Source of the DNA: Apostichopus parvimensis
Taxonomy: Eukaryota; Echinodermata; Holothuroidea; Aspidochirotida; Stichopodidae
Reading direction: 5' to 3'
Length of the DNA stretch: 64,000 bases
Assembly: GCA_000934455.1 (NCBI GenBank)
Contig: KN882226.1
Coordinates: 5,755 to 69,754 of the forward strand
Of this stretch, positions 44,710-57,689 are shown piece after piece. Under the pieces are notes generated by a model. It was not told where the DNA came from and ran no database searches. It saw only the letters and a program-made list of their open reading frames with translations. The position numbers were made by a program, and so were the translations under genes. The number at the start of each line of letters is the position of its first letter. The stretch's first letter is position 1.

Positions 44710-45240
44710 GAACGACTGTTACATTTGTAATGTTTTGGCTATGTTACTGATACGTTACATTGTTCCTGACATAATTATTGCAAAATTTGACTGTTACATT
44801 TGTAATGTTTTGGCTATGTTACCAATATGTTACATTGTTCCTGACATAATTAGTGGAAAAATGATGCGTTCAACTTTGTTTCTTGCAGGTGCCTTTGTGA
44901 AAGAAATTGTTATATCTGAGTTAAAGTTATAATCTGGAAAATATACAGAATAGACTTTTATTATAAGTGTTTTGAATATAGTCCTCTCACCAAAACAAAT
45001 TACTTTGGGGTTATAACCAACCCTTGATACCATAACCATGAAGAGAATTTACTAGACAAGCATTTTCTTCTCACTCTGAAAACTGTAACTGCCTTAGTAT
45101 TTCTTTTGTAACTGCCAGTTTCTCTCCCTATTTTGTTTTGAGCTTGAGTTGAATCATAGCATGCCAATTCTGTTAAAAATAGATGAAAATTATGCTGCCA
45201 TTTTATCCGTTTGCAAATAAATTTGTGTTAGATTTTTTTT
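44710..45240 (+). other. 3' UTR of the receptor gene with tandem duplication
   Basis: After the stop, a unit of about 76 bases beginning gactgttacatttgtaatg (44713 and 44789) is duplicated in tandem to about 44857. The UTR then runs to a poly(A) signal at 45216. Confidence 0.65.
45216..45221 (+). terminator. Poly(A) signal AATAAA
   Basis: A perfect AATAAA about 510 bases after the stop, followed by gtgttagatttttttt, a good GT/T-rich downstream element. Cleavage is expected near 45235. A second AATAAA lies near 45963 and could serve a longer form. Confidence 0.65.
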
Positions 45241-47320
45241 CTCTTTTTGGTCTTTTATGTTTATACATTGCTCCATGCTATACGTTTAAAATCGCTTTTT
45301 CATGTTTAATACAGATATACTCGTGAACAATGCTCTCAGTCAAAAGTTCAATAATACATTGGTTCCTTTCTTAATTTTACCTTATGTGGACTTCTGATAA
45401 TACACACAAATGTTTTGAAGTTATGGCAAGGTTGAAAGAACCTTAGAATGTCTAAGCTACTATAATGGATTTGGTTATTTCTTCTTTAATCGAAAATTTT
45501 CGATGGATATTAAATGCAGTCACTTGGCTTATCTGAAAGGGTACTGAAATAAATGACTTGAGCAGCCATTTCTTGGATAAAATAGATACCTTCCTTAGCA
45601 TACAAAGCTGAATGTGCCTCCAGATTTGAATAACAATCATTGTAAACAAAAGGAACTAGCCAAAACATTAATTGGTTCATTACTACTGCCATTTTCTGTC
45701 ATGATTTATTTTTCTGTACCTCTTGATAATGCATTCATTTATAGCTTACCATGTTTTAATGCTTCACAGTTGCATTCAGTACTTTCTGGTTTTTTCCTTC
45801 TGGTTATCTCAGTTTACTTCATTTCAAAAGACGTTTAATCATATTAATTCAAGTTTGCCTCGTTATCTTGTAAGAATGAGTTTGTACATTTTTAATCCTC
45901 TTGTTCAGGTAATATCTGTTGGTATTTAGTTGCACTTGCATTCTGAATGTTAAGACATTTTGAATAAATTTTGGGGTTTTCTTTTCACTACTTGTTGAAA
46001 TTTGCCATTTATAAGTTTTTCTGCTGGCATTGTTGTCATGTGAGTTGCTAATCTGTGAGTTGTTCAAAGAGTTTGGCATATTTCCGATAAAGTTCACAGA
46101 CGTTTTGTATCTCTTAGGTAGTTAGAATACTTTTTAAAGAAATCTTGACATATTGGAAGCCTTCCTTGTTCAAGTTACTTTTGCCATCTCTGGTTTTGAA
46201 TTTATTCAGGTAACAATTGACTCTATCAATATAAAGCACTGTGTCAACAGTAGGGTGCTGAGGGGGCTGCAGCATCTTGCAGCCAGGCTGCATAGGACAT
46301 AATATATTGTGCTCTGTAAAGTAACACAGTAGTAACACATAAAGTAGTCCATAAAGTAACACAAAGTAACACATATCTGCATGTGTTCAGATATGGCCCG
46401 TATAATGCTTGAAATTGATTTATGCTAACTGAGCACTATTTTCCAGCTACTGCAGGTTTTCTTGTTGACATGTTGCCTGATGGATTCTTTCTCACTCTGT
46501 GAACCAACCTTCAACACTTATCACACCTGGTTTGGACAGTTAGAAATGAGTCTTTAATTTCTTCGGTCATACTTACCACATGCAATCAATAATCATACTT
46601 GCAAATTTAATGTGGCCTCACTCTCTCATTTGCATGTGTTGTTTCTAACTTGCATGAAACCCAGGTGACATATCAGTAAGTTTATAGATGACCTAAAGTT
46701 TCAAAACTGATCCAGTCCAAATACGTACCAAAGTTTGAAAACAATTGTCAATAATGTCATTTTACAACAGGGGTTTCATAGTGAATATATCTAGTCAGAA
46801 AAAAAAACCAGTTTAGTGATAGACTTTGTCTAGTTAGTGAGATGGACGAGGCCTGCCATTTTGTCACAAACTTTTCTGTAAACTTGTTAGTAGCTCTTGT
46901 GATGATATTTTGTCATTAATGTTACAGGATCATTGCTTTATGCAATACTTCATGCAAAAGTTGCACTATACTAAGATAATTACAAAGTGTAAATATTATA
47001 TGCTTAAAATTTGGTGTTAAATTGAATTAAAAAGGGCAAAAGCACATAATATAAAAAAAATTAAAAACATTTTTAGTGTTAATTAATAGTTAACTTCACA
47101 TTGTTTCTATCATATAAAATATTAGTTTTGTAGTAGGTGTGTTGGTTTAAATTCAGTTGAAAGTGTTACATTCAATTCAATGTTGAACATTATCACTTAC
47201 ATACTTTTTGTAAATGGTAACATGTTAATTTTGGTTACAAATTTGTACAGTTCGCAAATGGTGAGAGTATTTGTTATTATTTTCATATCACATCGCACCT
47301 CATTTTTTGGGTTTCTTTTA

Positions 47321-47351
<31 letters not shown>

Positions 47352-50300
47352 AGCCTTATGATTCTTTGAGCACATGTAAAATGTATAGATGAGTAGAGCC
47401 ATCTCGTATTCTGTAAAACCATAAGTCTTTGAAAAATTTTGTTGTGTGGTAAATCAAAAAGTTTTGATAGACAACTTTATTAATTATGCATATATTTGGA
47501 AGGATAACATCACACCATTTGTGATAGGAAAATGATATTCTACCCGTATACTTGAACATGTCATTATCACAGCCTACACAGTGCATATGAATATTACCCC
47601 AGTACCTACCATGTATCAAACAATGCAACATTTTACCTGTATGTATTTGGAGAAGTCAATCAGCATAGCCTTCTGAGTGAATTGCAATATTTGCATAGTA
47701 CTTATCATATTATCTATTGAGAATACTTTGTGACTTGGACACTACGTACCTTTAATTAGTCATATTCTTGTACCAAAGTTCTGTGTGCACGGTTCTTCTA
47801 CTGTAAAACTGAATTAACCAAATTTTCAAGGTCAGCTTGAGTCTTGCACTTCCACTGTGTGAAGATGTGTGAATAGTTGTGAATACATCACTTTAATATG
47901 ATCCAAAGCTGTACAGATCATATATGCCACTCAAATCCCCCACAGAGCCCTGATATCTAACTATGTCAATCATTACAGATACAGTATATGACTGTCAGAG
48001 TCTTGCACTCACTACCAAACTTTGATGCTGACCTTCCCTATAAGCAAAGCTAGTGTAGGATTACAAAGGATGCTCATCATCCCAAGTAGTATCAGGTACC
48101 AACTTCAGCACTGAACAAGGTGCTACTGTTAAACTTGACCGAGCTCGTAAAGATACAATGTACTGTCGAGACAGTGGTACCTCCAACAAAGCAGAGATTC
48201 ACAAGGTATAGGAAGCTTTAAAGCTGTACTCATTTGCTTACAAAATGACAGATTATTTCAATATTTGCCTCCAATCATTTACTTCTCATGTATGCACTGA
48301 TGTGATAACATCAGCAAAGGTTGAAATTTCAATTTCCTCTTAGCTTCATTGGCAGCTGTATGTTCCACATCTTGTGTTTAAACTGGTGCATAATTAGATG
48401 TTGTTCCTTGTAAAGTTGCAACTGTGCTCAATTGCATTTACCATACTTGGTGTACATAGTACTCTGTGAACAAAGTACTACCATTCTCTTTGCAACCATT
48501 AGACACTTATGCAGTGGTATCCCTTTATTTGGCACACATCTCAGTCAGTTATATAGTTTATGAGGAATATCATTTCCAACGTAAATTTGCTTTATACATC
48601 ACAAAAAGATTTTGTGCTCAGTCATTGCACCATGCAACTTGTGAATTTCATGCACAATCACACACGTTGCGAACACTTTTGTTTGGAAATTTACACTTAT
48701 ATACACAAAACAGTGCAATGAGATACTGGTGTAGGACATGCCATATCTTTGACGTATACTAAAATTTGTTCAGGTTTTACCAAATTTGACTTGTCTTGAA
48801 ATATTTCTTATAAACTATTGAAATTGATATTGTTGTGTAAAAAAAAGTTCCTTATGCTTCAAAGTTGGGCCCAAAATCTCATCAGTCCTATGCCATAAAA
48901 CTAAACATTTTCACAGTGTGTGTCTAGGCAATGACACCTTACTGTTGTTGGATTACTTAATATTACAAGGAACAGATCAAAAGATTCTATGGGTTGACAG
49001 TCCTTTGGGTGCTGTATTACCTAGTATCACGTTAACGTGGACAGTCTTCTTCTGTTGTCCAATGGTTGCAGAGATATAGATAATTTGTTTGTTTTTCATT
49101 TTGTTTTAATTGTATTTTACTCATTATAATGCAGAAATTTCATTAAAATTACAACATAACCATGGCCTTTCTGTGACTTGTTCTCTTTTACTTTTTCTGT
49201 CTTTTTTCATTAGTATAATACAGATGTTTTAGTAGTTTTCCTGAAAAGAAAAACCATGTGATCCATTACAGGCGTTGTCCTACAAGTCCAAAGTTGACAC
49301 CATTTGATGTTACAAACAGTATAGAAAGAGGGGAAGGTCTTTTTTTGTCTTGTGGTGACACTTTTCCCTCTGATTTAAGAGGGTATGTGTGTATGCATCA
49401 GGTGAAGCAAAAGGATATTGCCCAGTATGATGATATGCATGGTTCACTGAAGATTGTTGATATATGAGGCACCATGGTGTCATTTTAATGATGTCAAAGA
49501 CCAAATTTCTGCATGGTGACGGTACAAACTCTGATTTTTTTATCAAACAATCTGTAACAAGTTTTCTATCCGCATGATTAATGCTGAAAGGACTACTGCA
49601 TTTGTACACGATGCTACTTTGCTTTGGTGCTGTACTTCAGTCTATCATAAGGGACATCTGTGTGGAACAACTTGTATGGTGCATAAACTTTAAAGGTTTA
49701 TTTTAAACTGAATATGGGGATTCTACTAAATCTGATTTGAGGTTTGAGTTCTAAAAGGGATCTGATTGTCTTCCACCAGTTTTAGTGATACAGCATGCAT
49801 GATGATATTCTGTATTCTATTGGTAACTTACTATCATTTTTTCACAGGAGTTGTGAGGCAATAAATGGTAGTTTAAATGTCAAGGGATGCAAAACAACAA
49901 TTCAGTTTACATTATGGTAGTCGCAAGGTTGCCAATCTTACTTTTAATCGTTAATATTCTTAGCACTCAAACAGACAAAGGAATGCACAATATCATTTTA
50001 ACAAAAGACAAGAACAGGCCTAGATACTTAATTAAATCAGTCACTTATAGATTAAGAGAAGTGTGTATGATTGTTTACTTACACAAAATGATTTAACACC
50101 GGTTACTAAACATTTGAGCATAAAACATGTTCGAATGCTATAGGTTTTCTGGCAGTTCTTACCCTGCAAAGTATCAGATGCAGAGGATTACAATACATTA
50201 TATGAATGACTCAGTGAGGTACAATACTTTAAAGCAGGTTGGGGAATAAAGTCTGGTTTGACAACTATGCCATGGGAGAATATGTGGGGCCAGTGGACTA

Positions 50301-50506
50301 CCCCCCCCCCTTGTTTTCAAATGCAGTTACCGTCCTACCTTGTATGTAGTCCTATTTTATAGCCTGAATATGCATAAAACTTTCATGTTCCCTCACTTTA
50401 GGTCAGCCTACGTAGTAGATCTCGTGACAACTACCCTTCCTTTTGGTTTTGATGGTAATCGTAACCTATGCATTCTTGTGCGTGTTTGTGATGCCCAGTT
50501 TGTAAC
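45241..50506. other. No gene recognised
   Basis: AT-rich, CpG-poor sequence. A long T tract lies at about 47330-47351. Short ORFs on both strands (for example 46114-46374, 48466-48762, 49310-49609) have no recognisable domain and no splice structure. It could be intergenic or carry extended 3' sequences of the receptor gene. Confidence 0.5.
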
Positions 50507-51110
50507 AGGATATCTCAAGTAGGCTAGCTTGGACAGTTCTCATATTTTGTATGTAGAAGACACTTATTGAGGAAAAGAAGACTCTTGAATTTTGCGGAGG
50601 TCGAAGTGCATTTTGGGTCACCAGAGGTCAAATTCTAAAAACCTTGTATACACAATATCTCAAGGAGGATAGGATGGGCAGACCTCATATTTTGTTTGTA
50701 GAAGTACCACATTATGTACAAGAAGCTGATAATTTCTGGTGGAGGTCATCAGAGGTCAAATTGTTAACATAATATCTCAATATTGGAAGCTTGGGCAGAT
50801 CTCATACTTGGTAAGAAGGTGTATAACATAGAGTAAAATAAGCATATTGAATTTGGTGGAGATCAGAAAGATCATTTGAAGTTAACAAATGCCAAACAGT
50901 TACTTCAGGCCCCTCTCACTTGTCTCTCTACACTAACGCACGTTCCTTAATATAATATCGCAGGAGAAGCTTGGACAGATTGCATATTTGGTATGTAACT
51001 GTACCACACTGAGAACAAGAAGCCTAATGTTGTATGTATAGGTCAATTGTGATTTGAGTTAACCATGGGTAAAATTGTGAAAACTATATTTTACACAATA
51101 CTTCAACATA
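50507..51110. repeat. Degenerate tandem repeat, about 140-bp unit, 4 copies
   Basis: Repeated order of words: atatctcaag, gcttgg(a/g)cag, ctcatatttg(t/g)ta, gtaccaca, gaacaagaag, ggtggaggtca and gaggtcaaattgttaac. Copies begin near 50507, 50655, 50770 and 50955. They are strongly diverged, and an unrelated segment sits in the third copy. Confidence 0.7.
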
Positions 51111-51602
51111 TTTAATATGTTGATTTATCACATTTAGTACAATAAGCCTATTGTTGGTCATGCAGGACAGGCTGTGATATTGTGAATTTATTGTTTGTCA
51201 CATCACACTGCTTTACTAAGATCAAGTATGTTGTACACCCTCACTATACATTACGTCAGATTCATGAAGCAAACTGCTCGTGTTACATCATCGAAAACAA
51301 TCCATTCTGGCTACCTGGATTTGCCCCTGAAAGCATTCTAAATTGCCACTTAAGATTCTGCTTCTCCCCAGTATCAAGCTAAAATCATAGAAACGAAAAA
51401 TGTATTGCCCTCATACCAGAACAAGGCAACATCTATAAGCTCAAAGTAGTAAATCGACTAGGCCTGATTACATTAAATTTACACGTTGTATTTAGTATAT
51501 ATAGGCCTGAGTTTACGTAGTTAAGATGAACACCTGAAAGCTCGGCCTAAGGAATAGGCATATCATTGTGATAGTATATTACAAACGATCGACACAGACT
51601 TA

Positions 51603-52305
51603 AGGCGTTTTCACACCGGGCGCGACGCGACGCGACGCGACGCGACGCGACGCGACGCGACGCGACGCGACGCGACGCGACGCGACGCGACGCGATAAAA
51701 AGGTGGCAGGACCTTTCACACCGGCGGGCGATGTTTTTATCGCTCAGCGATGTTTTTGTGGCGCGCGCGGGAGATATTTTGTCATGTGATCGTAGNNNNN
51801 NNNNNNNNNNNNNNNNNNNNNNNNNNNNNNNNNNNNNNNNNNNNNNNNNNNNNNNNNNNNNNNNNNNNNNNNNNNNNNNNNNNNNNNNNNNNNNNNNNNN
51901 NNNNNNNNNNNNNNNNNNNNNNNNNNNNNNNNNNNNNNNNNNNNNNNNNNNNNNNNNNNNNNNNNNNNNNNNNNNNNNNNNNNNNNNNNNNNNNNNNNNN
52001 NNNNNNNNNNNNNNNNNNNNNNNNNNNNNNNNNNNNNNNNNNNNNNNNNNNNNNNNNNNNNNNNNNNNNNNNNNNNNNNNNNNNNNNNNNNNNNNNNNNN
52101 NNNNNNNNNNNNNNNNNNNNNNNNNNNNNNNNNNNNNNNNNNNNNNNNNNNNNNNNNNNNNNNNNNNNNNNNNNNNNNNNNNNNNNNNNNNNNNNNNNNN
52201 NNNNNNNNNNNNNNNNNNNNNNNNNNNNNNNNNNNNNNNNNNNNNCGCGTCGCGTCGCGTCGCGTCGCGTCGCGTCGCGTCGCGTCGCGTCGCGTCGCGT
52301 CGCGT

Positions 52306-52337
<32 letters not shown>

Positions 52338-52431
52338 CGGTGTGAAAGGGCCTAACTAATCTGATTGTTTTCAACTTTTTTATCGCGTCGTATCGCGTCG
52401 CGTCGCATCGCGTGCCGGTGTGAAAGCGCCT
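51603..52431. mobile_element. Harbinger-like foldback MITE with GACGC-pentamer arms
   Basis: The outer ends aggcgttttcacaccgg (51603-51619) and, on the other strand, aggcgctttcacaccgg (52415-52431) are flanked by TTA on both sides (51600-51602, 52432-52434). Each arm has a GC-rich pentamer array (gcgacgcgacgcg) and then gataaaaa, and each arm carries a second, inner (c)cctttcacaccggcg block. A 3-bp TWA duplication with such ends fits PIF/Harbinger MITEs. The left array (51620-51693) is very regular. The right array (52246-52335) is the reverse complement. The middle is missing from the assembly. Confidence 0.72.
51796..52245. other. Assembly gap, 450 N
   Basis: It lies inside the foldback element, just where the two complementary pentamer arrays would defeat assembly. 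The true length is unknown. Long open frames called across it are an artefact of N bases and the five-base repeat. Confidence 0.98.
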
Positions 52432-52794
52432 TTACAACGCGTTCAACGTGACATTCTTAGTTTGAAGAGCAAATCAGAGTACCAGCGTTCAATTACTAAC
52501 ATTAAAGACTAACATGTAACATAAGTACACTGGCTGTTGGATACTCACCAACACTACAGTCAGTTTTCTGTGGAAAATGGGACACAGAAGGAAAACGTCA
52601 AAACAGCGGCGATATTATTCTCGTTCCAATTTTGATATCGTTGACGTATATTTTCTTGGCGTCACATGTCATCTCTTCTCTAATAAGAAATTATTTAGAG
52701 CTACGCTATATGTTCTGTGATTATCGAGGAATTGATTTTCATCGGCCCCAAACTATAGCTTAACATTGGGTTACCACTTTGATATGTCAGAATT

Positions 52795-53240
52795 TCATAC
52801 GAGATATATCCAAACTTCATTTAGGGGTAAGGCCTCTCTGACAAATGAGATCCAAAAGTATATCCGGATATCCAATAGTAAGTCAATTGGGGTAGGCTAC
52901 AACTGAGTCAGGGGTAGACATATCCATGATTCATTTAAAGATACCCTAATATCAACAACATCCAATATTTAAATCAAATGTCTAAAATTATGATGGCTGG
53001 ATAAGAGATATCCAAAATTCATTTTGCAATATCGAAAATTGTTTTCTATTTAGCAGAATATTATTTCACAATTGAAATTAGAGATATCCAAACTGTCAGT
53101 TCGTTTTAGCCACGTCCATATTGCTGCGGAATATTCAAGATCTAAAATTAAATATCCAAATTTGAAAACGTTTAGGCTTTCTTAAATTATTAAGAGATGT
53201 TCGACATGTGATAAGAAATGCCTAGAATTCATTTACCTTA
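52795..53240. repeat. Degenerate satellite with agatatccaaaattcattt core
   Basis: The word (g)agatatccaaa with aattcatt after it recurs about every 50-110 bases (about 52803, 52875, 52918, 53006, 53082, 53148) with strong divergence. Nothing coding is seen. Confidence 0.55.
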
Positions 53241-55315
53241 ATAGGGATAATTCAAAACGGAAAAGAGATGTGGAATTGTGTCTACACTTTAGGAACTGAA
53301 TAGTTTTAACATGATTTTCTGGGCTTGTTTCCATAACCATTACATCGAAATGTATTTATTCGCATTTTTATCCAGGGTTGCTTTTTCAGCAAAAGCTGGT
53401 TTCCAATAAGGCCCTGCTTTTTTTGTACAGATACAAAACAATTAAAGCTGTAAAGTGGAGACAACTACAAAATAGATAAAATGGAAATAAAAGAATTATC
53501 AAAAATATAAGAATATGTAGAGGAATAATAATGTAGAGGAATTCATGGTGATGTCGTCGAGGAAATGTATTTCCGGTAAGAGGCAATCATGTAACAAAGT
53601 AATGTTGTTGATGTTCTATATGTGATAGCCCATATTTAGTTGACAAGTTTCTATAAAATAAGAAAATGCAGCATTTCTTACTAAGGTAATAAATATCACA
53701 ATATGGTAGGATAAGAAATGCATGGTTGACATAAATGGTTTAAAATTACGTAGCGCTGGAAAGTAGTGGACAGGGCAAACTCTTGTGGAAGATTGGCTCT
53801 GGCCCAGATGCCCAATCTACATATTCTTCTAACTTAAAATGTGAAAAGAAAGCAAATAACTTATTCCATGGAATTTTTTGAAAATGCAGTATTTTTTGGC
53901 TCCTTTTCATTTTGGTAACTCGTGTTACTCTTATAACTGCATGGTATTGCAAATATTTAAAAGACATCGGACGAAATCTGTTAATGAAGTCTTTACAAAT
54001 GTATACACTGTATGAACATTACTGTGCATCTGGATTCAAATGTAAACACGACGCCTGCCGTACGCAGTTGCATTATGGAAAGTTGAGGGCCCTTAATTTA
54101 TAGCTGGTCGACCCCCACCCATGAGAAGGGAAAGTCAGTCTTGTTAGTAATCAGTGCTTAAAGAAAACAACATTTTTTATTTTTACAAAATTCCGGGAAT
54201 GTGTATGTAAACAGCTGAATGTTAGCTCTGGTTATTTTCGGATTTGTCAAGCATCTTCACTCTTTTCAAATTAATGGAAAGAGAGCATAACAGTTGTTCG
54301 GAGCTTTAGTACTGTTATTTTATGGTAAACATTAGTTTTTATCAAATATACAAATTTATTTTAACAAAACGTCTTACTGCACCGCTTCATATTCTGAAAT
54401 TCTTAGTAAGACAGTGGCATTGTCAGATATGTAATCCATATATACTTTACAACTGATCATACTCTTTTATTTTATATTTCTTTTTCGACACAGGAGATAA
54501 TAACAAGGTGTGTTGTAACTGACCAGCTGACCGATGACGTAATAGAGATGAAATGGATCTTGTGTTGTCTTTCATGCCTTGCTGTTAACCTTCAATCCGA
54601 CTTTCAGATGTTGTCATCAATGTCAACGCATTTTACGTCACATCCGAAGATCTGTACCGACTGGTATTTAGTCATTGATTTACATCAACATATTATTTGT
54701 TAACTTAACAGGACAATGTAATTAAGAAATGCGCTGTAGTTGACAAAACAAACAAATGTTTGAATTTCTGGTACGGAATGCACAAAATATCCTTTTTGTC
54801 GGAAAGTTCTGTGGTAACTTTCTGGTTTTCCCCTCATACCAAAGTCACATTTTCCACTGTCCCTCGAGGTATGTGCCCCTCCCCTCTCTCCACCCCATCC
54901 CGAAATTGAACTCCCATTCGACACGCTAGGTTGCAAGTACCTAATCATTTCGTTAACGGTCGTGTATCATAGGGCTGCTAGATAGTCTGAGCAATCCAAA
55001 CCAACCGCAGCTTTAATTGGTAATGTAACTTTCATGTAGTTGTGTTTAGATTTTGTATTCGGGGTAACTATGTTTTGTCTTTTTTTATTGGTGAGTAGCG
55101 GAATTCTACAATTACATTATCCTTATTAACTTTAGACGTTCATATTTCCGTGAATAATTTTCGTGTTAAAAAATATATTTTGTGACACATATTGATGGTT
55201 TATAATGGTTGCTACCTTTTTCTCTAATATAGAACTTAATATCTCATTAGTCAAAGATTTAACTTGCCTGTTATGTTTTGTATTCTTGTATATTTCTAGT
55301 TTAGATCAGTCAAAG
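53241..55315. other. No gene recognised
   Basis: Higher CpG content than the receptor region. Short ORFs at 53386, 53746, 53912 and 54700 are not recognisable. No repeat family stands out. Confidence 0.5.
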
Positions 55316-55738
55316 TGAAGTAAATGTATAACAATTAAGAGAAACGATTGATCGCAAGTGTATAGTTAAATAATCGCATGTGATGCAAACGTATACCAAT
55401 TAAGAGAAACGATTGGTCGCGAATGGAGTTAAATAATCGCATCTGATGTAAATGTATACCCATTAAGAGAAACGATTGATCGCGAATGGAGTTAAATAAT
55501 CACATGTGATGTAAATGTACACCAATAAAAAGAAACGATTGATCGCAAGTGTAGCCAAATAATCGCATCTGATGTAAATATATATCCATTAAGAGAAACG
55601 ATGGATCGCAAGTGTAGTCAAATAATCGCATCTGATGTAAATGTATACCAATAAAGAGAAACGATTGATCGCAAGTGGAGTTAAATAATCGCATCTGATG
55701 TAAATATATACCAATTAAGAGAAACGATTGATCGCAAT
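55316..55738. repeat. Minisatellite, about 62-bp unit, 7 copies
   Basis: Units read ttaagagaaacgattgatcg, caagtgtagttaaataatcg and catctgatgtaaatgtatac, seven times with few changes. CpGs are kept in nearly all units (gatcgc, atcgca), which fits an unmethylated, fairly young array. Confidence 0.95.
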
Positions 55739-56593
55739 TAAGTCTATAGATAAAATCATGGATTTACAATGAGTTATTAAAATCTTTACTTTCAGAAACT
55801 TTGTCGAGTGTTATTTGTAACTCCACATCAATAAGTGCATCACGTTTGTGTAAATAATTGTATCCAGTACATCACATGTATTGAATTTTATATTTTCTGT
55901 AAAAACTGAAATATGGGTTCATGTGTACTTGAGTGTACTGTTATATGGTATTGTATCAATAGTAATCAACGCAGCTGTTATGAATTGTTAGATGTACAAT
56001 ATGTTAGCCAAAGAAAATGATTGACTTTTCGTTTCCGTTAATAGTTTCTTTCGTTTTTAATGTTAATTGATACATGTTTGTTTATAACAATTGCTAATAT
56101 CGTATTATTCAATTTATTACAAAGTAAGCATGTTGATTCATTAAACCACTGAAATAGAGTTGCCTCATGTCGAATGCCTTTTATTTGTTAAAATCTAGAT
56201 AAATAACCTATAAGGAAGTTGTTCACGTTTTTAGGATTTTATTGATTGCGATCATGACACCTTTTTCTTTCTACTTAACATTCATTATGATTTCATCTAT
56301 TCATTTGTTTATTACCTTTTGATATCAGTTAATTGTTCTTTGAACAAGCATTCTTTATTTGTTCGTCATTAATAGTATTTCTATCTTTGAAGTAAATTCC
56401 CACAGGCAGTTGTTGTTTCTGTTGTCAAAGAATTTTAACTAGTCTAGCCATAACGACAGCTTAGAATATCTATGAGTGGCAACGCCGTGTCTCAAATCGT
56501 TCCGTTCCTGATTGAGGTACAGAGGTATTGATCTGGGAGAGTCTGGGTGTTATATATCGCATTGGCCGTAGGTAGGAAGAACCCAATAAAACG

Positions 56594-56645
56594 ATGGCTT
56601 TCGAAGGTGATTTCAAGAGGAAGCCGTGTCCGTATGTGTGGCAAA
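56594..56645 (+). CDS. Possible first coding exon (17 codons), uncertain
   Basis: The ATG at 56594 (context aaaacgATGG) reads M-A-F-E-G-D-F-K-R-K-P-C-P-Y-V-W-Q and reaches a donor-like caaa|gtaagc at 56646. A TATA-like gttatatatc lies about 40 bases upstream, and the surroundings are CpG-rich. Codons look more gene-like (gaa ggt gat ttc aag agg aag) than the background. Without splicing the frame ends after 51 codons. I found no partner exon and do not recognise the peptide, so this is only a candidate. Confidence 0.28.
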
Positions 56646-57435
56646 GTAAGCGATCGGGTTTAGTTGTACAAACAACACCATACGTATCACATTGTATACA
56701 TCACAACCCCAGTATCTGGAAATATCTCGGAGAGGACTTTCTCTAGAGATCTCAGGCTAACTCGTCGAGTGAAGTAATTTGTTGATGTCAAATCCCTTTT
56801 TATGTCAATAATTAAACTGACCTTTTCATTTCAAACCCTTTTCGTCTATCTTATTAAATTCATCTCCAAAGCTACTTTTCTCATTTGCAGTTGTGATTAT
56901 AATGAACAGATATAATTGTTCAAAGTATCGATCTATGATATATCGATAGAATTGTTTTTAAATGTTTAATAAATGATTTTGGGGGGTAATTTGTATATAT
57001 TGTTGTGACTTTCTTGGTAGCTTTGGTAGTTTCTGTTGAGATGTTGAGAAAATTTAACCGAAATCAGAAATTCAATACTTTTAAACTTCTTCTCTTTTTC
57101 GATTTTTACATTAATCATCATCCAAGTTAAATACACAAATATTGAATTAAAGTAAAGCCCGGATAATTATTTTGATAAATTCTTTTTTGCCATGTTACTT
57201 ATAAGATCGTGACAACTGCACCATTATTCGGCCTTAATATGAAAAGGCAAGTAGTATCTCATTTTAGTAAAAAAAAACAAATTCTTCTACTTAATCGTGA
57301 CTCAAATGAACTGCAATCATCAGATATATGCATTTCCGTTTAATTTGTACAAATGTTTCTTAGGAGACGGTTTTCAACCATGTCAGCTGATTATTTCTAT
57401 AGTAACGCAGAATTGCAAGCCATGTAGTGATACAT

Positions 57436-57689
57436 GGGTGTGTAATGCGATAGTGTTTAAAATACATAACATATAAGTGAAAGTACTTGTTATTTGCGTA
57501 CATTTGAATTTCGATCAGGGGCTGTGTATTGCGATATTGTATAAAATACATAACATATTAGTGAAAGTGCTTGTTATTTGCGTACATTTGAACTTCGATC
57601 AGGGGCTGTGTATTGCGATATTGTATAAAATACATAACATATAAGTGAAAGTGCTTGTTATTTGCGTGCATTTGGACTTCGATCAGGGT
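57436..57689. repeat. Tandem repeat, 84-bp unit, 3 copies
   Basis: Units contain ggggctgtgtattgcgatat, tgtataaaatacataacata, agtgaaagtgcttgttattt and gcgtacatttgaacttcgat. The second and third copies are nearly identical; the first has drifted. The minus strand is open across the array, but this looks like a by-product. Confidence 0.93.

Noticed and set aside
51547-52374. 275-codon and 204-codon ORFs across the N gap with Arg-rich repeats (ATRRD, SRRVA)
   Set aside because: They are made of unknown bases plus the GACGC pentamer, which stays open in several frames; a repeat artefact, not a gene.
53530-53580. Short ATG frame reaching a ccg|gtaaga donor
   Set aside because: Only about ten codons, no signal or domain, and no partner exon.
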